A DNA stretch of 64,000 nucleotides from Helicobacter suis HS1 (GTDB lineage: Bacteria > Campylobacterota > Campylobacteria > Campylobacterales > Helicobacteraceae): positions 744,001 through 808,000 of the forward strand of contig NZ_AP026769.1 of NCBI RefSeq assembly GCF_026000295.1, in the 5' to 3' direction. A program made the position numbers and the translations under genes. Positions 49,181 through 56,845 of the stretch are shown here, piece by piece (the first letter of the stretch is position 1; every line of letters begins with the position of its first letter). The notes beneath the pieces were generated by a model that searched no databases, had not been told where the DNA came from, and saw only the letters and a program-made list of their open reading frames with translations.

Positions 49181-50911
49181 CTATCTATCAGCTTGATTTA
49201 CAGACTCACCTGAAACAGGTGGCGTTTGTGCCTCTTCTTTTTTGCCATAAATTTTTATAAAATATTCAGCTTTCCACTCACTAGCCTCTGTAAGGGTGTA
49301 GATTTTCTTATCAGGATCGACAAAATCGTTTAAGAGATTTTGTAATGCGCCCTCAAGACTCTTAGGTTTTAGCATGCCATTTTTATTAAGCACCGCGTCA
49401 ATCTTGGCGTGATCATCATAAAAGTATTCTTGCAAAAGTGGGATAATTTTATTTTTAAAGCAATCTTGCAAATCCTGCAAAGTTTCTAAACCTAAAAAGT
49501 AGGCATGCCCGATGCTGTGATCTTGATCAAGTAAAAACTCTATGCGCTCATTGATTGCTTTTAAAAGTTTTTGTAAATCCACACCGCTACAATTTGTGCT
49601 AAGAAGGGCTGGCTTTGGCATCATTTCTACAAAACTAAATCTACGGCGCAAAGCAATGTCTAGCAGGGCAATGCTTGAATCAGCGGTGTTTATTGTGGCG
49701 ATGATGTAAAGATTATTAGGCACACCAAAATAATCCCCACTATAGGGTAAAGTAACCTCTAAGCTCTCTTCATTGCCTATGCGCTTACTAGGCTCTATTA
49801 AAGTGATGAGTTCGCCAAAAATCTTAGCGATATTCCCCCGATTGATTTCATCAATGATGAGAATGTAGGGCTTTTCAGGGGGGAATTTTTGTGCGTCTTT
49901 TGCTTTTTTACATATCTGCTTAAAAATCCCATCTTTAATTTCATAGCACACTTGCCCATCAAGCATTTTAGGTTTGATCCCTTCTACAAACTCCTCATAG
50001 CTATAGCTCTGGTGGAAAGTAACAAAGTCAATTTGTCTTTGTTCCTTGTAATAATCAAACAAGGCTTTAGCGCGCGCTCTATTTATCTTTTCTGCTCTAA
50101 TTATATCATCAGTTTCTCTATTAAACTCTGCTTGGATAGTTTTAGAAACTTCAGGCTTTAATGCCTCCAATGTGTTTTTAATTTCTAGCTCTAACTCCTG
50201 CCCTTGCTTGTCTAGTATGATTTCTAACGCTTTGTTAATAGTCATATAGGTCTTGCCCGTACCCGGAGGTCCATAGAAAATTTGATTAAGGGGAATTTTA
50301 AGAGAACTCATGGAAACTACCTTAGAAGGGGTTGTAACAGAAACTGCTTTAGGGGTAGTAGCCGTTGGCTTAAAATCTTCTGGAGGAAATTCATTGAACT
50401 GATCCATTAATCTTAAAAAATCATCAGTGATCCCGTCTAACTCAGACTCTAAATCTGCGGTATATAAATGTGAATATTTTCGCAAAACTTTATCGTCTGC
50501 CCCAAAAACTTTTGGATATAGTGTACACTTCTTGCATTCTGCTAGATTGTTAGTAGATCTACCTATGTGGAGGTAAAATGAGGGCTCCTCCCATGCATAC
50601 GCGAACCAGATATAAAAACCCTCTTGGGTAGTTGCTTTAGAATTAACAAAACCTTCTCCTAAAACATTTTGACGCAAAAAAGCAATCCCGGGCTCTTTAG
50701 GTAAATATCTTTGCCCAAGATTAGGCGCGCATTCATAGCCCCATTCCTGCAAAAAGATATTAAATCTATCGCGAATATCTTTATACCTTGCACACTCTGG
50801 GGGTTTCCCGGTTTGTTTCCCAATATCCACCTTCTCATCTACCAACTCTACAAACTCTCTTAATAGCCCCTGAAATGTTCGCCTTTGGTTTAAATCCCAC
50901 TCTATACCCAT
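49181..50911 (-). CDS. mcrB: McrB GTPase subunit of type IV restriction
   Basis: AAA+ GTP-dependent translocase that recognises modified DNA and drives McrC. The 576-residue protein has an N-terminal specificity domain (about 1-190) of unrecognised type. Walker A IFYGPPGTGKTYMTI lies near residue 212, Walker B ILIIDEINRGNIAKIFGEL near 348, and the McrB GTP signature ATINTADSSIALLD near 405 with ALRRRFSF. First gene of mcrBC. The ATG at 50911 is preceded by GTAGGAG. What it recognises cannot be told from sequence. Confidence 0.92.
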   Translation of the reverse strand: MGIEWDLNQRRTFQGLLREFVELVDEKVDIGKQTGKPPECARYKDIRDRFNIFLQEWGYECAPNLGQRYLPKEPGIAFLRQNVLGEGFVNSKATTQEGFYIWFAYAWEEPSFYLHIGRSTNNLAECKKCTLYPKVFGADDKVLRKYSHLYTADLESELDGITDDFLRLMDQFNEFPPEDFKPTATTPKAVSVTTPSKVVSMSSLKIPLNQIFYGPPGTGKTYMTINKALEIILDKQGQELELEIKNTLEALKPEVSKTIQAEFNRETDDIIRAEKINRARAKALFDYYKEQRQIDFVTFHQSYSYEEFVEGIKPKMLDGQVCYEIKDGIFKQICKKAKDAQKFPPEKPYILIIDEINRGNIAKIFGELITLIEPSKRIGNEESLEVTLPYSGDYFGVPNNLYIIATINTADSSIALLDIALRRRFSFVEMMPKPALLSTNCSGVDLQKLLKAINERIEFLLDQDHSIGHAYFLGLETLQDLQDCFKNKIIPLLQEYFYDDHAKIDAVLNKNGMLKPKSLEGALQNLLNDFVDPDKKIYTLTEASEWKAEYFIKIYGKKEEAQTPPVSGESVNQADR

Positions 50912-51028
50912 CTTTTTCTCCTACCTTTGACATGGGTTATTGTATCTAAAGTTTTGTTTAAAACCAGCTAGCAGGGTAGCTATAGCCCCCAGTATTTTTA
51001 ACTCTTTGGGGGCTTATAAAATTAAATA

Positions 51029-51334
51029 TTACTGGGTTTTAGGGCGTGCAAAACCCTCCGCCTTCACACACACTCCTCCCAAAAGCCAATAAAACCATGG
51101 CCAATATTGTTTACTAATCGTTACATTGATAAGCTCTGCCTCTTGTGCATGAGCTATGCGGGCATAACTATTTGCCTGACTTTGAAGTTTTTGTATCGTC
51201 TGCTGTTTAAGATCTTCAGATTTACCATAAGGCCAAGTAAAAGGCTTACAACTAACCGCAACAACCTGATGCGTCTCCCCTGTCATTGGCTGATTAGGAT
51301 TAATTGTACCTAACTTAGCAGTACAACCTAGCAT
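51029..51334 (-). CDS. Putative lipoprotein with a damaged signal sequence
   Basis: 101 residues starting MLGCTAKLGT; LILSLMLGC upstream in the same frame is a lipobox, but a stop (TAG) lies only eight codons before the Met, so the signal helix is cut short. The junction coincides with the 35-bp repeat at 51338-51372. The rest has one hydrophobic patch (YWPWFYWLLGG) near the end. No family recognised. Either a truncated lipoprotein or one rebuilt with an unsuitable leader. Confidence 0.4.
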   Translation of the reverse strand: MLGCTAKLGTINPNQPMTGETHQVVAVSCKPFTWPYGKSEDLKQQTIQKLQSQANSYARIAHAQEAELINVTISKQYWPWFYWLLGGVCVKAEGFARPKTQ

Positions 51335-51337
51335 GAG

Positions 51338-51372
51338 TGATAAAATCAGGGTTGGCTATGGCCATTTTATCA
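51338..51372 (+). repeat. 35-bp palindromic direct repeat, left copy
   Basis: TGATAAAAT - 17 nt - ATTTTATCA, identical to 54139-54173 (2801 bp apart). Here it is fused to the lipoprotein start; in the right copy it encodes the end of the GT9 glycosyltransferase (VADKMAIANPDFI). Confidence 0.85.
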
Positions 51373-51455
51373 CGATGAAAGGCCATGAAAACTCCTTTTT
51401 GACATACTCCCCATAGCTAAAGCTAGGGGATTCTGGGATCATCAAAGCTTGCCCG

Positions 51456-52541
51456 CTAGGCGGGTCTTACAGCTTCTCCTCCAAGAGTGGATGCCCCCAC
51501 TCTATGAATATTAATGCTTGCGTTTAAATCTCTATCCAAAGAAAACCCACAAGAGGGGCAATTAAAGATTCTATCTTTGAGGCTCAAGTCCTCTTTAACC
51601 TCCCCACAGCTAGAACAAGTTTTAGAGCTGGGATAGAATCTATCAATCTTAACCACTTGGGTTTTTCTCTCCAAGATAGCCACAAACTCACCAAAAGCCA
51701 AATCATTAATCTTGCGCCCCCAAAGTTTAACCATACCCTTCAGGTTCAAATCTTCAATGAAAATAGTGGCGTATTGTTTGGCTAGGCTATTAGCAATCTT
51801 GTAGAAAAAGTCTTTTCTAAGATTTTGGACTTTGCGGTGCAATCTAGCAAGTTTTAGCCTAGCCTTTAGGCGGTTATGACTGCCTCTTTTCTTTTTGGAT
51901 AGGGAGCGAGAGCAAGCACGGATCAAAGGCAAGAATTTAGAGAAAAATAAAGGCGATGGGATTTGTGTGCCATTAGAGCATGTGAGAAAAGTTTTTAACC
52001 CAAAGTCAAGCCCCACGCTGTTACCGCCTGCGGGCTTAAGGTTATCCTCTGTTTCGCACACCAAGCACAAGAAATAATCGCCTAGATTATCTCTTTTAAT
52101 GGTTAAGGTCTTGGGTTTGCCTGCAAGGTCGTAGGTTTTGACAAACTTAAAGCGATAGCCATTAAAAGAGATAATGTTGTTTTGGATTTTATAACCTGTT
52201 CCCCCCTTAAATGTGAAAGATTGGTATAAAGCCACCTTTTTAAATCTAGGCGGTCTGCCTTGTTTCTTAAAAAACTTTTTATAAGCCTTGTCTATCCTCC
52301 CTACTAGCTCTTGCAAGGTTTGAGAGCCTAGAGTTTTCAAAAAAGCAAAGCGTGCTGTTCTCTTTAGTTTAGTGATATGCTTTTGCAAGGTATAAAGCTT
52401 TAAATGCTTTTTAAAAAGTCTATAATACCGCTTATGCAAAGCGATACAATGATTGTAGCAAATGCCATAAAGACGCAAGAGTCTGTCTATCTGCTTGTTC
52501 TTGCTTGAATTGTAGAGTTTCTGCTTGTAGGCGATTAACAT
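51456..52541 (-). CDS. tnpB: TnpB RNA-guided nuclease, IS copy 3
   Basis: 361 residues with the full RuvC set (VGLDFGLKTF, FIEDLNLKG, DRDLNASIN) and zinc ribbon (CSSCGEVKEDLS, CPSCGF). It differs from copies 1 and 2 in the N-terminal third (LFKKHLKLYTLQ and TFKGGTGYKIQN instead of LYKKHLNFYTLK and TFSQCGYKIQD) but equals copy 1 at the zinc ribbon. Its start overlaps the tnpA 3' end by about 110 bp. Guide bases would lie at about 51379-51398 on the minus strand. Confidence 0.93.
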   Translation of the reverse strand: MLIAYKQKLYNSSKNKQIDRLLRLYGICYNHCIALHKRYYRLFKKHLKLYTLQKHITKLKRTARFAFLKTLGSQTLQELVGRIDKAYKKFFKKQGRPPRFKKVALYQSFTFKGGTGYKIQNNIISFNGYRFKFVKTYDLAGKPKTLTIKRDNLGDYFLCLVCETEDNLKPAGGNSVGLDFGLKTFLTCSNGTQIPSPLFFSKFLPLIRACSRSLSKKKRGSHNRLKARLKLARLHRKVQNLRKDFFYKIANSLAKQYATIFIEDLNLKGMVKLWGRKINDLAFGEFVAILERKTQVVKIDRFYPSSKTCSSCGEVKEDLSLKDRIFNCPSCGFSLDRDLNASINIHRVGASTLGGEAVRPA

Positions 52542-52980
52542 AGTCTTTCCACTTGTTTTTTTGCTTGGGTCTTTCAGAGTTTTGCTGGTTGGCGATGTAT
52601 TGCTTGATCACTTCCAAAGGCGCACCCCCCACAGAAGAAATAAAACAAGAGTTTGTCCATAGTGTAGGTAGTCTTGTTCTCAAATGTGCAAACTCTTGTC
52701 TTAAAAGCCGACTACTCCTGCCCTTAGCCGTCCTAATAAACTTCATCACCCCAAAGCTAGGATCAACTTCTGCCAAAATATGGATATGATCCTTATCTGT
52801 TTCCATCTCCAAAATCTCTACTTCTAGCTCTTGCGCCACTTCCAAAATGATTTGTTTTAACCTTACTTCTACCTGATCTACAAGGACTTTTCGTCTATAT
52901 TATTTAGGACACCATACAATGTGGTATTTGCAAGAATAGACAATATTATTATTACTTTTGTATTGGATAGTGGCTTTCAT
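52432..52980 (-). pseudogene. tnpA: TnpA Y1 transposase with an in-frame stop
   Basis: HUH/Y1 single-strand transposase of IS200/IS605. From the ATG at 52980 it reads MKATIQYKSNNNIVYSCKYH, IVWCPK, then TAA, then YRRKVLVDQVEVRLKQII in the same frame. The ISHp608 protein has CPKYRRKVL without a break, so one extra TAA codon (in an AATAATAT stretch) interrupts it. Downstream are the HUH metal motif DKDHIHILAEVDP and the region before the catalytic Tyr, VGGAPLEVIKQYIANQQN. Loss of about 26 residues from the start makes activity unlikely unless the stop is read through. Confidence 0.85.
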
Positions 52981-53224
52981 ACAAAGTATTATACAAGATT
53001 ATATTAACTAATACCCTAAAGTAGCTATTCTTTATTATGCTCTAAAGAGCATGCACCTTATATCCCCATAGCTAAAGCTAGGGGCTTTACGGCGTGGTTG
53101 GTAATTAAAATAGACAGCCAAGATCGGTTAGTTTGCACATTTTTTTAGACTATGGCTAATTTTACTTGGCAGGTGTTTATATTCTCAAAGTTTTTCTATT
53201 CAGCCACCTTTTTTAAAACTCTCC

Positions 53225-53482
53225 GGCAGAAATCCCACTCGTCTTTAGCGGGTGGGATGAATGCCACTAATTTGTGGTATAATGTCCCCATACATTCGTA
53301 TCTACGGCAGGAAGTATCGGAAGTTACGCCTTTGGAGATATGATGTGTGAGACCTGTAGGGAATGCGTTGGAGCTCAAACTCTGTAAAATCCCTACTATA
53401 GGGACACAGAGTGAGAACCAAACTCTCCCTACGGGCAACATCAGCCTAGGAAGCCCAAATGTCTTTAGCATTTGGGCACTTC
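53225..53482 (+). mobile_element. IS605-derived miniature element without transposase genes
   Basis: Between a left hairpin (ATCCCACT...GGTGGGAT, 53232-53257) and a right hairpin (CCCAAATG-TCTTTAG-CATTTGGG, 53454-53476) lie about 200 bp. These match, by recollection, the IS605 right-end region after tnpB (GAGCTCAAACTCTG, CCCTACTATAGGGACACAG, CTCTCCCTACGGGCAAC). Only about 18 codons of the tnpB end remain (PIHSYLRQEVSEVTPLEI, stop at 53341). A perfect extended -10, TGGTATAAT (53276-53283), stands directly before. In TnpB systems the right-end region is the omega-RNA scaffold, so a promoter-linked guide-RNA cassette is possible. Confidence 0.6.
53278..53283 (+). promoter_or_regulatory. -10 box facing the IS605 right-end region
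   Basis: TATAAT preceded by TGG (extended -10). A transcript would start near 53290 and cover the whole right-end scaffold (about 190 nt) into the flanking DNA. Confidence 0.45.
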
Positions 53483-53692
53483 ACCATCTCGAGTATTTTA
53501 AGCCTCTAAATATTCCCACCTCCAGCTTTCCAACTTACACTTTTGAGCGCTTCAGTGGCTATCTTTGCTTTGTACTTCTCTGCTAATTTATTAAAAACTA
53601 AGAACTTATGAATACCCCTTTTAGGGCGGTGATTTTGCATTTGGTGATTTTGTTAAAGCATGTTAGGATAGCGCAAAAAAGGTAATACGATA

Positions 53693-53981
53693 ATGCCAGA
53701 AGATCGATTTTTAGTGCTCAAACTCATTGTTAAAAGGTCTTTTAAAAAAGATCGCATAAGATGTCTTAAAAATAAGAAAATCACAGAAGATAAACTCAGT
53801 GCTATGATTTCTAAACTCCAAGAACAAACTCCATTAGAAGTAAAACATAAAAACCATGTTCTAAAACAATGGAAAAACTGTAAAGAATGCCATATCGAAC
53901 CAGATCTGCTACTACTCTATCAAATACAAAATGATACACTTATTTTAAGTAAGGCTGTGTACACATAGTGAGTTGTTCTAG
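53693..53981 (+). pseudogene. YafQ/RelE-type mRNA interferase toxin, frameshifted at the 3' end
   Basis: Type II toxin of the YafQ family, which cleaves mRNA on the ribosome. It shows FLVLKLIVKRSFKKDRIRCL and HVLKQWKNCKECHIEPDLLL, then IQNDTLIL. The family then expects a VRLGTHSELF-type end with catalytic residues. Here the frame reads SKAVYT and stops at 53968, while the next frame gives VRLCTHSELF and a stop at 53981. One extra A in TTTTAAGT explains it. No antitoxin gene is seen upstream (53500-53690), where a RelB/DinJ-type partner would normally sit. Inactive toxin or read error; the missing antitoxin argues for true loss of function. Confidence 0.75.
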
Positions 53982-54127
53982 GAGGCGGTTTTTCTAGTAT
54001 CACATTCAAAAAATCTAACACCAAAACCTTGATAGAGGCGCAAGTAAGATTATTTTTTTGAAAAAATAAAAAGTTTAATTTTTGAGGTTTAATTATTTCA
54101 ACAAAAAATTCTAATAACTGGTCTGAT

Positions 54128-55359
54128 TCAAGTGTCCTTGATAAAATCAGGGTTGGCTATGGCCATTTTATCAGCCACCCTTTGGGAAAACTGCGGGTGA
54201 GGAATCCGTAAATCTAGCATTCCACAATAACCGTAAATTTCTATGCAACGCCCAAAACCATGAGAGGTTTGTAAAAGCGCTTCAACTTTGGGATGATAGA
54301 TAACATGGTAATTAGCGTTCATGTACTCAGGATAGGGCACAAAGCGCTTGAGAGTGTTGGCATTACTAATGACAAAAACAGGTCCTAGACCCAAAGCCAC
54401 ACTAAAATGAGGGATTGCCGTTTCATTGGAGACAATAAAGGATGCTTTAGAGAGCACATGAAAGAGTTCAATCCAAGTGGTCTTGCCCGCTAAATTAATT
54501 GCCTCAGGAACACTGTCTATAATCTGCAGGGCATCTAAGACTTCCTTTTTGGACCCACATAGCACAATTGAGAATGCAGGAGAGATTTTTTTGCTAGGGC
54601 AACCCAAGAAGCAAGAGCCCACTTTCTCCTTGGATCGGATGCACCTAAAAAGAAGACACCATAGCTCATTGGCAAAGAGAGAGAGTTATTAGCTGGCAAT
54701 GTAGGGAGATGGAGTTGGATTTCTGTAAGGGGTCGTTGCAATAATTGGCTAAAAAACTCTTTATTGCGCTCAAATTCAAACAGCTCCTCCGGAGTGGTGT
54801 CTAATAAAGTGGTGTAGGCCATGTCGCACGGCCTTAGATTCTCTGTAGCTTTATGCCATTGTCTGGTTAACTCAAGTCCCTTAGAGCCAATTTTATGTTG
54901 GGCATGGATAAGCCTGACCAAATAGTCATCTCTGTGAGGAAAGCGGTGGTATGTAGGGACAATCACAATTTCATAGCCTTGCTGGTTTAATAAATACAGC
55001 ATCTTGGGGCGATAAAATAAGGCGTATACCCGATACCACTTGTGCATATCCACGGGTATGATGTGATCCACACAAGATCTATCATAAGCATGGACAATTT
55101 CTAAGAAGTCTGCATTACACAAAAAAGTGATCTCATAACCAGCATAAGCTTCTCTTAGAGGTTGTAAAAAATTTCTGAACAATACATAATCGCCTATTGC
55201 ATCAAGCTTGATCAACAGCAAGGTTTTTGGGCGAATTCTTGGCTTTTTGATTTTGTGCAAAACCCACACCATAGCAAAACTCAAGAGGAAAAATACTTTT
55301 TCTGCTAATTGACACAGATAATACCATATTTTAAAAAGTATTCTAAGAAAAACTTCCAA
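54128..55359 (-). pseudogene. Glycosyltransferase family 9 (heptosyltransferase-like), frameshifted at A7
   Basis: GT9 enzymes add heptose or related sugars to LPS. The N-terminal part has one hydrophobic anchor, then TLLLIKLDAIGDYVLFRNFL, the GT9 start motif, and FFLGASDPRRKWALASWVAL. The frame is lost in seven As (T7 on +, 54586-54592). Eight would continue as LAKKISPAFSIVLCGSKKE, with NLAGKTTWIELFHVLSKA and IVSNETAIPHFSVALGLGPV (the acceptor/nucleotide-binding end). Together about 410 residues. The last codons (ADKMAIANPDFI) lie in the 35-bp repeat. Same strand as the GT4 gene upstream, so probably one glycosylation locus. Confidence 0.82.
54139..54173 (+). repeat. 35-bp palindromic direct repeat, right copy
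   Basis: Same sequence as 51338-51372. Here it is coding, in the end of the GT9 gene, and is therefore likely the original. Confidence 0.85.
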
Positions 55360-55483
55360 ATTACACTCCCTTATAAATTTAATTTAGACTGAAAACACCA
55401 CGCGGTTACTTTTTAGCGCTAAATCTTGCACACTCAAAGACACACCTAAACTCCAGCTAGTTATAAATAGAAAGCATGGTTAA

Positions 55484-56770
55484 TTACACAAACCCTAGCA
55501 TCTCATCAATAATCTCCATATGCCTTTGCATGTTCTTGTGAGAATCAAATTTTTTAACACGCTCTAAGCCATTTTTGATGCATTGCTCTCTTAGTTCTTT
55601 ATCTGTGAGGGCTTTTTCCAATTGCTTTGCAATGTCTTGGACATTATAAGGATCGCAGTAAACCCCTGCATCCCCTAGAATTTCTGGCATGCAAGAGACA
55701 TTGCTAGCCAACACCACGCACCCAGCCTGCATGGCCTCTAGCATGGGCCAACCAAAACCTTCAGCCAGACTTCCCCACCACAAAACACGGGCATGGGCAT
55801 AAAGAGTGCGCAACAAAGAATCAGAGACGTAACCTAGACTAATGATAAAACTATGTGGTTTTATCCCACAATGCTCTATCCCCACACATGAACCCGCTTT
55901 TATACCCGGTCCTGTGAACACCACTTTATAGCGCTGCTGTATTTCCTGTGGCAATAATTGGAACGCTTCTACTAGTCTTTTCACATTCTTGCGTGCTGAT
56001 CCAGCACCAACTGCTAAAATAAACTCTCCTAGATAAGGTGATAGATTTGCAGGAGTGGTATCTTTATAATCTCTAAGCCCATGGTAGATGACATGTACCT
56101 TAGAATTGGGAAATCCAAATGTTTTAAGAATGTCTGCTCTGACATGCTCGCTAAAACAAACCACTGAGTCATAGGTAGACATTCTGGGCTGAACATAGTA
56201 TTCCCAACGGGCTTTATCATCTTTAGACATTAACCAGCTTTGTGGATCGCATAAGGGTAAATCGTGGATAGCTCCTAAGATTTTCTTAGCCCTAAGAGGG
56301 ACAGTCATAAACCCCGGTTCAATATAGAGGTCAAAAGTCTCATTACAAAGGGCCTCGCAACGCTTTACAAACAAAAACCCCATACCATAACGATACTTCA
56401 AAAAATAAAATCCCTGTGGTAATGATTCTTTAATGATTTTTTTAACAGAGCGATAAATTTTACCCAGAATGCGCCTCAAAATGTGTGGCTTGGCATGTTG
56501 GGTTAATTTTTCAGAAACGCGATTAGTGTCTTGCAGGGGATGTTGCTGCTCAAATTCTGTGAGACTATCAAAAAACACAGGGCCACTAAAAAACGCAGAA
56601 CTACCAAAAAATGCGAGATTATAAAGCTTGTCTTGGGCAACAAGCTTGATTGTTATATCATCTCTATTTTCAAAATGCTTCTCTAAAGATTGAACTAAAT
56701 TCAGAGTATAGTACCCAAGACCTGTCAGATCTTCTAAAAGGACGGTTACATCGATTACAATCTTTTTCAA
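55484..56770 (-). CDS. Glycosyltransferase family 4
   Basis: GT-B fold sugar transferase, 428 residues. N-terminal IDVTVLLEDLTGLGYYTLNL near residue 5, HDLPLCDPQSWL near 185, donor domain with FILAVGAGSARKNVKRLVEA near 253 and the sugar-nucleotide motif SLAEGFGWPMLEAMQAGCVV near 335 (EGFGWPxLEA with the two glutamates). Probably acts in LPS or surface glycan synthesis; the acceptor is unknown. TATAAT upstream on the minus strand. It lies before the GT9 gene in the same direction, and its promoter faces the prophage gene. Confidence 0.88.
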   Translation of the reverse strand: MKKIVIDVTVLLEDLTGLGYYTLNLVQSLEKHFENRDDITIKLVAQDKLYNLAFFGSSAFFSGPVFFDSLTEFEQQHPLQDTNRVSEKLTQHAKPHILRRILGKIYRSVKKIIKESLPQGFYFLKYRYGMGFLFVKRCEALCNETFDLYIEPGFMTVPLRAKKILGAIHDLPLCDPQSWLMSKDDKARWEYYVQPRMSTYDSVVCFSEHVRADILKTFGFPNSKVHVIYHGLRDYKDTTPANLSPYLGEFILAVGAGSARKNVKRLVEAFQLLPQEIQQRYKVVFTGPGIKAGSCVGIEHCGIKPHSFIISLGYVSDSLLRTLYAHARVLWWGSLAEGFGWPMLEAMQAGCVVLASNVSCMPEILGDAGVYCDPYNVQDIAKQLEKALTDKELREQCIKNGLERVKKFDSHKNMQRHMEIIDEMLGFV

Positions 56771-56799
56771 AAAAACACTACCCCCGATTTAGACTACAT

Positions 56800-56805
56800 A
56801 TTATA
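56800..56805 (-). promoter_or_regulatory. -10 box of the GT4/GT9 glycosyltransferase locus
   Basis: On the minus strand TATAAT, 30 bases before the GT4 ATG. It is the last recognisable chromosomal signal before the prophage segment. Confidence 0.45.
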
Positions 56806-56845
56806 TGATACTAAGGGGATACTTAAATGACGCTCACCAAATGGC

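Larger units (their letters stand above)
51399..53100 (-). mobile_element. ISHp608-like element with tnpA and tnpB, copy 3
   Basis: 1702 bp. In the tnpB direction it follows a TTAC target (53101-53104, minus strand), starts CAACCACGCCGTAAA and ends AGTATGTCAA at 51399. Terminal palindromes CCCCTAGC-TTTA-GCTA-GGGG are at both ends. tnpA lies before tnpB in the same direction with about 110 bp overlap, the ISHp608 arrangement. tnpA has an in-frame stop. The 1231-bp copies correspond to this element without most of tnpA. Confidence 0.9.

Noticed and set aside
53196-53471. 91-codon minus-strand frame over the IS605-derived element
   Set aside because: It reads backwards through both IS hairpins and the right-end region; an artefact of noncoding IS DNA.
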